From contig CAJXMS010000054.1 of assembly GCA_913056475.1 (NCBI GenBank), positions 1 to 10,976 of the forward strand: DNA of 10,976 nucleotides, in the 5' to 3' direction. This document shows positions 5,884 through 10,976 of the stretch, piece after piece. The stretch's first letter is position 1; the number at the start of each line of letters is the position of its first letter. Position numbers and translations under genes: made by a program. The notes below the pieces were generated by a model. It saw only the letters and a list, made by a program, of their open reading frames with translations. It was not told the origin of the DNA and did not search any database. The DNA is from an uncultured Bacteroidota bacterium (GTDB lineage: Bacteria; Bacteroidota; Bacteroidia; Flavobacteriales; Schleiferiaceae).

Positions 5884-6286
5884 TGGAGCTGGTGGGATTC
5901 GAACCCACGTGCAAACAAGGAAGCCGAAGGCTTTCTACATGCTTAGTTTGTTATTAGGTTTTCGACCATAGGCCGGGAACAAACACCCTACCTATGGCTT
6001 AGCTGCGGCTTGTCATTTCGAGATTCCTGCGCAACCACAAAATCTCTAGTCCAGATTTTATGACACCCCGGAACCGGTTCCCTCCGGACTTAGGAACCGC
6101 GGGATGGCTTGCTCCCGCGTCTTACGCGTGGATTAGCAGTAACCCTCTATCGAGTGGTTACGCGGCAAGCGCGAAGTTATTGTCTTCGCCAACTGTTGTT
6201 TGAAGCATCTTTGATAACGGGCGACATCTCCATGGCCCGGCATGCTTACATTCCGCTTCGACTTGCTGTCGAAACCATTCAGCCCC
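5884..6286 (-). ncRNA. ssrA: Transfer-messenger RNA (tmRNA)
   Basis: tmRNA with SmpB rescues stalled ribosomes and adds a degradation tag to the unfinished protein. On the minus strand the gene begins GGGGCTGAATGGTTTCGACA (from 6286), the hallmark 5' end with the D-like arm. It ends with the T-arm GTGGG-TTCGAAT-CCCAC and CAGCTCC-A, which closes a 7-bp acceptor stem with GGGGCTG (one G-T pair). The internal AACTAAGCATGTAGAAAGC close to the 3' end is also typical. CCA is not encoded: the bases after the discriminator A read CAA, so CCA must be added by the nucleotidyltransferase. Length is about 403 nt, the normal one-piece form. The mature ends are set by the acceptor stem. It has its own promoter and terminator. 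Confidence 0.96.
6158..6190 (-). other. tmRNA tag reading frame, GEDNNFALAA
   Basis: On the minus strand GGC GAA GAC AAT AAC TTC GCG CTT GCC GCG TAA encodes GEDNNFALAA followed by a stop. The ALAA ending is the signal read by ClpXP-type proteases, and the GExNN..ALAA form resembles tags known from Bacteroidota. GGC as the resume codon is inferred from related tags; the codon before it is GTT. Confidence 0.9.
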
Positions 6287-6305
6287 AGTTTTTCAAGGAA
6301 CGATT

Positions 6306-6334
6306 TTGTGAACCCACAAAGGTACCTAATTTTA
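6306..6334 (+). promoter_or_regulatory. Possible promoter of the dehydrogenase gene, interlocked with the ssrA promoter
   Basis: TTG (6306-6308), an 18-nt spacer, then TAATTTTA (6327-6334), which matches TAnnTTTG at 7 of 8 positions or, counting only fixed bases, 5 of 6. Transcription from about 6341 would leave a leader of about 9 nt before the ATG at 6350. Only 63 nt separate that ATG from the ssrA 5' end, so any promoter of this gene must overlap the ssrA promoter or lie inside ssrA. Confidence 0.4.
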
Positions 6335-6345
6335 CGCAAAATCAA
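6317..6345 (-). promoter_or_regulatory. ssrA: ssrA promoter
   Basis: On the minus strand TTG (6345-6343), an 18-nt spacer and TACCTTTG (6324-6317) fit the Bacteroidota sigma factor pattern TTG/TAnnTTTG well. The start would fall near 6310, leaving a leader of about 24 nt to be removed by RNase P at 6286. This is the best-supported promoter in the window. Confidence 0.7.
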
Positions 6346-6349
6346 TGCT

Positions 6350-7555
6350 ATGAAATTCGGAGTGATCCGGGAGGGAAAAGTGCCCCCCGATAAGCGCGTG
6401 CCCCTGACCCCGGCGCAGTGCAAGATGGTGCTCGAGCAGTATCCCCAGGCAAAAATCGCCGTTCAGCCCAGCTCCATCCGGGCTTTTACCGATCAGGAAT
6501 ACCAGGATGCGGGCATTCCCCTTCAGGAAGACCTTAGCGACTGCGATGTGCTCCTGGGCGTTAAGGAAGTGCCCGTTGAGATGCTTCTACCCGGTAAGGA
6601 TTATATGTTCTTTAGCCATACCTATAAGCAGCAACCCTATAACCGGGACTTGCTTCGCGCTATTCTGAATAAAAAAATACGGCTCATCGACTACGAAATG
6701 CTGAAAGACCCTCACGGACGGCGCTTACTGGGTTTTGGCCGCTATGCGGGGATTGTGGGCGCCTATAATGCCTTTCGTGCCTGGGGAGCGCTCACGGACG
6801 CTTATCAGCTTAAACCAGCCCACCAATGCTATGACCGCAGTGAGCTGGAGGGGGAGTTGGTGAAGGTGCAGCTCCCTGAAAATTTCCGTATTGCCCTGAC
6901 GGGCGCCGGAAAAGTGGCCGCCGGGGCCATGGAAATCCTCTCCGCCTTGAAAATACTACACGTTTTCCCGCCCGAATACTGCCGGGAAGAGTTTCGAGGA
7001 GATGCGGTGTTTACCCAACTCGATGTACGCCAATATTTCCAGCGGGAAGATGGCGCGCCTTTCACCCGCAAGGAATTCTTCCAGAACCCCCAGGGATATC
7101 GCTCTGATTTTTTGCGCTACGCGCGCCATACCGATCTCTACATCGCGGGGCACTTTTGGGGAGAAGGCGCCCCCTACCTTTACAGTCGTGCGGATGTCCG
7201 GCATCCGGATTTTAACATCCGCCTGGTTTCTGATATCTCCTGCGATATAGATGGGCCCGTGGCTACTACCCTACGCCCCAGTACCATTGAGGCCCCCTTT
7301 TACGGGTATGACCCCACTACGGAAAAAGAAGTGCCCTTTGGTGCCCCCGGCTCGGTAGGGGTTTCGGCGGTAGACAACCTTCCCTGCGAGTTGCCGCGGG
7401 ATGCCTCGGAAGACTTTGGCAACGAATGGATCAAAAGAGTGCTGCCTCAATTCTTTAATCAGGACGCCCAAAGCATCCTGGCGGCCGCTTCCGAAACCAC
7501 CCGCGAAGGCAAGCTCAGCCCGGCCTTCGAATACCTAAGCTCCTATGTAGATTAG
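6350..7555 (+). CDS. Saccharopine dehydrogenase (LYS1)-like NAD(P)-dependent oxidoreductase
   Basis: A 401-residue soluble enzyme of the AlaDH/PNT-LYS1 superfamily. Features matching LYS1-type saccharopine dehydrogenase (L-lysine forming) are Lys72 in LLGVKEVP and His90 in FFSHTYKQQ, at the places of the catalytic Lys/His pair of the yeast enzyme; RLLGFGRYAGIVGAYNAFRA (125-144); a nucleotide-binding loop TGAGKVAAGAMEI (184-196); and a C-terminal signature STIEAPFYGYDP...APGSVGVSAVDNLPCELPRD. It would interconvert saccharopine with lysine and 2-oxoglutarate, or act on a similar opine-like imine. Neighbouring genes do not show lysine metabolism, so the substrate is open. The frame is open upstream to 6242, but that would run into tmRNA and adds no conserved residues; ATG at 6350 directly gives the family start MKFGVIREGKVPPDKRVPL. 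Confidence 0.82.
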   Translation: MKFGVIREGKVPPDKRVPLTPAQCKMVLEQYPQAKIAVQPSSIRAFTDQEYQDAGIPLQEDLSDCDVLLGVKEVPVEMLLPGKDYMFFSHTYKQQPYNRDLLRAILNKKIRLIDYEMLKDPHGRRLLGFGRYAGIVGAYNAFRAWGALTDAYQLKPAHQCYDRSELEGELVKVQLPENFRIALTGAGKVAAGAMEILSALKILHVFPPEYCREEFRGDAVFTQLDVRQYFQREDGAPFTRKEFFQNPQGYRSDFLRYARHTDLYIAGHFWGEGAPYLYSRADVRHPDFNIRLVSDISCDIDGPVATTLRPSTIEAPFYGYDPTTEKEVPFGAPGSVGVSAVDNLPCELPRDASEDFGNEWIKRVLPQFFNQDAQSILAAASETTREGKLSPAFEYLSSYVD

Positions 7556-7577
7556 AACTATTTTGGGCGCCTATCCT

Positions 7578-7585
7578 TACCTTTG
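7578..7585 (+). promoter_or_regulatory. Likely -7 box for the acyltransferase pair
   Basis: TACCTTTG is an exact TAnnTTTG match in the 68-nt gap before the GlsA-like gene and is identical to the ssrA box. Transcription from about 7592 would give a leader of roughly 32 nt. TTTTG lies 12 nt upstream (7561-7565), too close for a standard -33 box, so the upstream element is unclear. Confidence 0.45.
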
Positions 7586-7623
7586 AAAATTGGCACCAGT
7601 TTACCTCCGGGTGTTTTAATCCT

Positions 7624-8460
7624 ATGGCTACCCCTCCCGATTCCATAAATATAGAACAGGTTATCCGCAGCAAAAACCCTACGCTGGCTCGGATTCTGCC
7701 TGGTTTTGTGTACCATTATCTGCGGCGTATCCTGCACGAGACCGAACTCAATCAGGGCCTTCGCGACTTTGGACATACCCAGGGCCTGCCTTTCGTGGAG
7801 CAGTGTCTGGATTTTCTGGATTGCCGGGTGGAGGTAGAGGGCCGCGATAGGATCCCTTCCGATGGGGGGGTGATACTGGCGGCCAATCACCCTCTGGGCG
7901 GCCTAGATGGCATCGCCTTTATGCATGTAGTGGGCCAGAAAAGGCCGGATCTTCAATTCCTGGTAAACGATATACTGCTCAATATCAAAAATCTGGAATC
8001 GCTATTCGTGCCAGTGAATAAGGTGGGTAGTAACCCCCGCCAGGCCTTGCAGCGCATCGAAGAAACCTACGCCCGGCCCATTGCCATCCTGGTTTTTCCC
8101 GCCGGGCTGGTTTCACGCAAACTCCCGGAGGGCATCGGAGACCTCCCCTGGCAAAAAAGCTTTATAGCGCGTGCCATTAAATACCAGAAGGATATTATTC
8201 CCGTGCATATCGAAGGCCGCAACTCCAACTTCTTTTACAATCTGGCGCGCTGGCGTAGCCGCCTGGGTATCAAAGCCAATATCGAGATGCTCTACCTAGT
8301 AGATGAGATGTTTCGCCAGCGCCATCAAACGCTGCGCTTTACCATCGGCGAGCGGCTTTCCTGGGAGCAATTTCAAGACGGTACCCCGCTAAACCAGTGG
8401 GCCGCCCGGCTCCGACGGGAAGTGTATCAGCTCCCCCAAAAGCAGCTTACCCCCTCATGA
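7624..8460 (+). CDS. PlsC-family lysolipid O-acyltransferase, GlsA/OlsA-like
   Basis: A 278-residue membrane-associated acyltransferase of the PlsC/AGPAT superfamily. The acyl-transfer motif is ANHPLGGLDG (His89, Asp95), spaced HX5D rather than the classical HX4D of PlsC, and the FPEGTR-type motif appears as VFPAGLVSRK (157-166). Both changes are usual in OlsA/GlsA-type enzymes that acylate the hydroxyl of an N-acyl amino-acid lipid. The N-terminal 60 residues (INIEQVIRSKNPTLARILPG) are also typical of this subgroup. Its stop overlaps the ATG of the next gene (ATGA), so the two are made together. Inferred role: second step of glycine lipid synthesis, adding a fatty acid to the 3-hydroxyl of N-acyl glycine. 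A phospholipid remodelling role is the main alternative. Confidence 0.78.
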   Translation: MATPPDSINIEQVIRSKNPTLARILPGFVYHYLRRILHETELNQGLRDFGHTQGLPFVEQCLDFLDCRVEVEGRDRIPSDGGVILAANHPLGGLDGIAFMHVVGQKRPDLQFLVNDILLNIKNLESLFVPVNKVGSNPRQALQRIEETYARPIAILVFPAGLVSRKLPEGIGDLPWQKSFIARAIKYQKDIIPVHIEGRNSNFFYNLARWRSRLGIKANIEMLYLVDEMFRQRHQTLRFTIGERLSWEQFQDGTPLNQWAARLRREVYQLPQKQLTPS

Positions 8461-9407
8461 AAGATATTATTCCCGCCATACCGCGCGATGAGCTCCGCAA
8501 GGAGCTCAATGAGAGTACCTTTTTACGGACCACCAATAAGGGCCATAATCTTATTTTCCTCGTAGATGTCCATACGGCGCCGCAAACCCTTCAGGAGATA
8601 GGCCGCCTCCGGGAAATGGCCTTTCGCACCAGCGGAGGAGGTACCGGCAAGGCCCTGGATTTAGATCACTACGACTTGGGTGAGATCCCCTATCAGCAAC
8701 TGGTGGTATGGGACCCTGAAGACCAAGAAATTACTGCCGGATACCGGCTCATAAGTTGCGATGTCCTGCCCCAAGATAAAACGGGTAAAATCATCTCCGC
8801 CACCGCCCATCTTTTCGATTACTCCGCTCATTTCGCACAAAACTATCTGCCCTACACCATAGAATTAGGCCGCTCTTTCGTTCAGCCCCGCTACCAGCGT
8901 GGTGCCGCGCGCAAGGGGCTGTTTGCCCTGGACAACTTGTGGGACGGCCTGGCGGCCGTATTGCTCCAAAATCCCCGCCTGAAGTACCTTTTTGGCAAGG
9001 TAACCATGTATCCGGAGTACCACCGCGATGCCCGTAACCGGCTACTGGCCTTCATGCATCACTACTTTCCCGACCGGGAACGCCTGGTTACCCCTACCGT
9101 ACCGCTCATAGGCCCCGAGGAGCTCCGGCCTATCGGCCAAATGTATGACGGCCTTGATTTCAAAGCCGGTCACCAGTTATTGCAGCGCGAAGTGCGCCAG
9201 CGGGGGGAGGTGATTCCGCCCATGATCAATAGCTACATGAACCTGAGCCCTACCATGAAAACTTTCGGTACTGCCGAAAATGACAACTTTGGAAAGGTAG
9301 AAGAAACGGGCATTTTAATTACCCTGGACGATATCTATCCCGAGCGTAAACAGCGCTATTTTGATAGCTACGAGCACTGCCAAACGTATCCGGGGCACTC
9401 CGCTTAG
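8457..9407 (+). CDS. GNAT-fold N-acyltransferase, GlsB/OlsB-like
   Basis: A 316-residue GNAT-like acyltransferase of the OlsB/hemolysin-type family. Recognisable stretches are REMAFRTSGGGTGKALDLDHYD (around 56-77), ITAGYRLISC with the central GNAT strand, IELGRSFVQPRYQRG (about 137-151, in the cofactor-binding region) and LFGKVTMYPEYHRDARN. Enzymes of this type transfer a 3-hydroxyacyl chain, probably from acyl-ACP, to an amino acid: ornithine for OlsB, glycine for GlsB of Bacteroides. The start is ATG at 8457, which overlaps the stop of the O-acyltransferase by 4 nt; an in-frame GTG at 8397 would put it 64 nt into that gene and is unlikely. With its partner it should make N-acyl glycine and then the diacyl glycine lipid. 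The choice of glycine over ornithine is inferred from phylum knowledge, not from residues I can see. Confidence 0.78.
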   Translation: MKDIIPAIPRDELRKELNESTFLRTTNKGHNLIFLVDVHTAPQTLQEIGRLREMAFRTSGGGTGKALDLDHYDLGEIPYQQLVVWDPEDQEITAGYRLISCDVLPQDKTGKIISATAHLFDYSAHFAQNYLPYTIELGRSFVQPRYQRGAARKGLFALDNLWDGLAAVLLQNPRLKYLFGKVTMYPEYHRDARNRLLAFMHHYFPDRERLVTPTVPLIGPEELRPIGQMYDGLDFKAGHQLLQREVRQRGEVIPPMINSYMNLSPTMKTFGTAENDNFGKVEETGILITLDDIYPERKQRYFDSYEHCQTYPGHSA

Positions 9408-9430
9408 CGGCCGAAAGCTCATTTGGCCGC
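9407..9430 (+). other. Hairpin after the acyltransferase pair
   Basis: GCGGCCGAA (9407-9415) and TTTGGCCGC (9422-9430) pair over 9 bp (one G-T) around a 6-nt loop, directly at the stop codon. No T run follows, so it is not a standard terminator; it may protect the 3' end of the message or slow the polymerase. Confidence 0.5.
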
Positions 9431-9484
9431 CAGGCCTAAAAAGCCCGTGCCTACAGGCAAGCGGACGAAGCGCGGAGATTTAGG

Positions 9485-9492
9485 TAGCTTTG
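9485..9492 (+). promoter_or_regulatory. Possible -7 box for the PNGase F-like gene
   Basis: TAGCTTTG fits TAnnTTTG exactly and lies 26 nt before the ATG at 9519, giving a leader of about 20 nt. No TTG is found at the usual -33 distance. Confidence 0.4.
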
Positions 9493-9518
9493 CGGAGAAT
9501 ACCCAAAATGAATTCCCC

Positions 9519-10976
9519 ATGCGCTACGGATTACTGCTTGCTTTTCTGCTTACCCTTCCTGCCCTCTGGGCGGGTCCCGGGGATACTACCCTGGTAAAAG
9601 CCCATCAAAACGTGGATATGACCTGGTATGAAGGTTACCGGGCATGGGCGGAATTTCCGGATAGCACTCACTCTTTCCACCGTATCTGGCTGCGCTATGA
9701 GCTGGGCTGCGCTACGGGGGGCTGCAGTGATTGGGATTACACCACCCTGGTCAGTCTTTTTCGGCAAACCGGGCGCACCGATAGCGCGGTGAGCAGCATC
9801 GACACCATCAGCCAGCAGCCACTAGTGGTGGATACCACCTGGCGCTATTTTCCGGAGCGCGAAAGGGTGGAAATGGCTAAAGTGATCACGCCTTATGGCG
9901 GGAACTTGGCCCAGGACTGGAGCCGCGTGTTTTATTTTGATGTGACCGATTATTATCCCTTGCTGCGCGATTCGGTAGAGCTGGAAGTGTTTTACCAGGG
10001 CTGGTCGAGTGGTTTTAGCGCTACGCTTGATTTTTTGATGATAGAAGGAAAGCCGCCGAGAGAAGTATTGGAAATAAACAATCTGTACCAGGGAAAGGGC
10101 AATTACATTTCCAGTACGGCATTTGAGAATAAGCACCAGCCCCCCCGGCAGGTACCGCTGCACGACCGGACGCAGGCGGTGACGCTGCGCAATGCGCCCT
10201 CGGGCCACGGCTTTGTGAATGCGCTCAACTGCGCGGAATTCTGCGAGAAAGACTATCTGGTAAAGGTAGGCGGGCAAACCGTAGCGCGCCAGGCCATGTG
10301 GCGGCCCGATTGTGGCGCCAATCCGGTGTTTCCCCAAGCGGGTACCTGGCTGTATGACCGGGCCAACTGGTGCCCGGGCGACCGGGTGCGCCGCTATGAC
10401 CACGATCTTACGCCGCACCTGACCGGGGATACGCTGGGCGTAAACGTGGACATAGAGGCCTACAGCTATACCGTACCCAGCGGCGAGGTGCCCGCTAATT
10501 ATAACTTGAGTACGCAGTTGATCCAGTACGGCGACTTCCATCACCAGCACGACCTGGCAGTAGAGGCCATCCTGCAGCCCTCCCGGGCGGATGAATACGC
10601 GCGCCTTAACCCCGTATGTGGCCAGGCGCAGGTGGTGGTGAGCAACCGGGGCGGGCAGACGGTAAGCGGAGCCACGCTACACTACGGAATAGAGGGCAAC
10701 GCCTTTCCCTTTCAGGAGCCTATTCCCACTCTGGAGCCCATGGGACAAGATACCCTCCAGCTTCCTATGGACAGCCTGGCTTACTGGACGAGCTGGAAGC
10801 CGGTGCGCTTTCAGGCCCGGGTGGCCCTGCCCGCTGGGATGACCGATGAGGTGAGCTTTAACAATAAGCGGTACAGCGACCTGGCCGAAACGCCAGTGCT
10901 GCCCACTACGCTAGAACTCCGCCTGCGGACCAATAACGCCCCCCAGGAAACTACCTGGCGCCTGGAAGATAGCAAG
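9519..10976 (+). CDS. Secreted peptide-N-glycosidase F-like protein, N-terminal 486 residues (runs off window)
   Basis: PNGase F-type enzymes cut the amide bond between asparagine and N-glycans outside the cell. The frame opens at ATG 9519 (a nearer-looking ATG at 9508 is out of frame) and stays open to the window end. Residues 1-18 (MRYGLLLAFLLTLPALWA) are a signal peptide. The catalytic region follows the cysteine plan of PNGase F: Cys64/Cys69 then Asp73 in GCATGGCSDWDY, matching the Cys51-Cys56/Asp60 arrangement; Cys238-A-Glu240-F-Cys242, matching Cys204/Glu206/Cys208; and Cys265 and Cys285 (WCPG), matching Cys231-Cys252. Thus two principal catalytic acids appear to be kept. The motifs NPVFPQAGTWLYDRANWCPG and VITPYG are also typical. 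From about residue 345 a further, likely immunoglobulin-like region begins (VVVSNRGGQTVSGATLHY). A T9SS tail would be expected beyond the edge, but cannot be seen. Confidence 0.82.
   Translation, partial: MRYGLLLAFLLTLPALWAGPGDTTLVKAHQNVDMTWYEGYRAWAEFPDSTHSFHRIWLRYELGCATGGCSDWDYTTLVSLFRQTGRTDSAVSSIDTISQQPLVVDTTWRYFPERERVEMAKVITPYGGNLAQDWSRVFYFDVTDYYPLLRDSVELEVFYQGWSSGFSATLDFLMIEGKPPREVLEINNLYQGKGNYISSTAFENKHQPPRQVPLHDRTQAVTLRNAPSGHGFVNALNCAEFCEKDYLVKVGGQTVARQAMWRPDCGANPVFPQAGTWLYDRANWCPGDRVRRYDHDLTPHLTGDTLGVNVDIEAYSYTVPSGEVPANYNLSTQLIQYGDFHHQHDLAVEAILQPSRADEYARLNPVCGQAQVVVSNRGGQTVSGATLHYGIEGNAFPFQEPIPTLEPMGQDTLQLPMDSLAYWTSWKPVRFQARVALPAGMTDEVSFNNKRYSDLAETPVLPTTLELRLRTNNAPQETTWRLEDSK

Noticed and set aside
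5535..5899. CRISPR-like array because of regular repeats
   Set aside because: Only three repeats, spacers of about 140-155 bp with related content, and no cas genes; the repeat comes from the ssrA end.
6242..6349. Upstream in-frame extension of the dehydrogenase gene to 6242
   Set aside because: It would run through the 5' end of tmRNA and its promoter, and the extra 36 residues do not resemble the family; the ATG at 6350 gives the conserved N-terminus.
8397..8456. Longer start (GTG) for the GlsB-like protein
   Set aside because: It would overlap the O-acyltransferase gene by 64 nt; ATG at 8457 with a 4-nt overlap is the usual coupled arrangement.
9407..9430. Rho-independent terminator after the acyltransferase pair
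   Set aside because: The stem is good but no T run follows on the plus strand, so it is listed only as a hairpin.
9822..10550. Open frame of 242 codons on the minus strand
   Set aside because: It lies wholly antisense to the PNGase F-like gene, whose signal peptide, cysteine pattern and motifs are convincing; the antisense product has no recognisable domain.

Overview
The window looks like chromosome of a member of the Bacteroidota with fairly high GC. The evidence is: signal peptides paired with a type IX secretion (T9SS) type A sorting domain, promoter-like boxes of the TAnnTTTG type, almost no Shine-Dalgarno sequences, a glycine-lipid type acyltransferase pair, and a tmRNA with a GE...ALAA tag and no encoded CCA. 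I cannot name genus or family from sequence alone.

Left part (1-4638) is a heme biosynthesis locus built around a divergent promoter. On the minus strand lie hemA (glutamyl-tRNA reductase), hemC (hydroxymethylbilane synthase) and the start of hemD (uroporphyrinogen-III synthase, cut by the window edge), packed as an operon for the C5 route. On the plus strand an AraC-family regulator is followed 5 nt later by hemH (ferrochelatase). The 186-nt gap between hemA and the regulator carries two copies of a perfect 15-bp repeat spaced 44 bp apart, good operator candidates. First and last steps of the pathway are thus placed on either side of one control region.

Middle part (4639-6349) holds a small secreted thioredoxin-like protein with a T9SS tail, then 357 nt of non-coding DNA, then ssrA (tmRNA) on the minus strand. 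The non-coding DNA is the most unusual stretch: it holds two extra copies of the last 18 nt of ssrA, at 173/174-bp spacing, each extended into the same 33-bp hairpin and each followed by back-to-back terminator-like hairpins.

Right part (6350-10976), all on the plus strand, has a saccharopine dehydrogenase (LYS1)-like enzyme whose likely promoter interlocks with the ssrA promoter, a translationally coupled pair of acyltransferases resembling GlsA/GlsB (glycine lipid synthesis), and the first 486 residues of a secreted PNGase F-like glycoamidase that runs off the window. No mobile-element gene, CRISPR array, rRNA or tRNA gene was seen. I saw no clear new defence or mobile system; the candidate novelties are the ssrA-end repeats and the hem control region.
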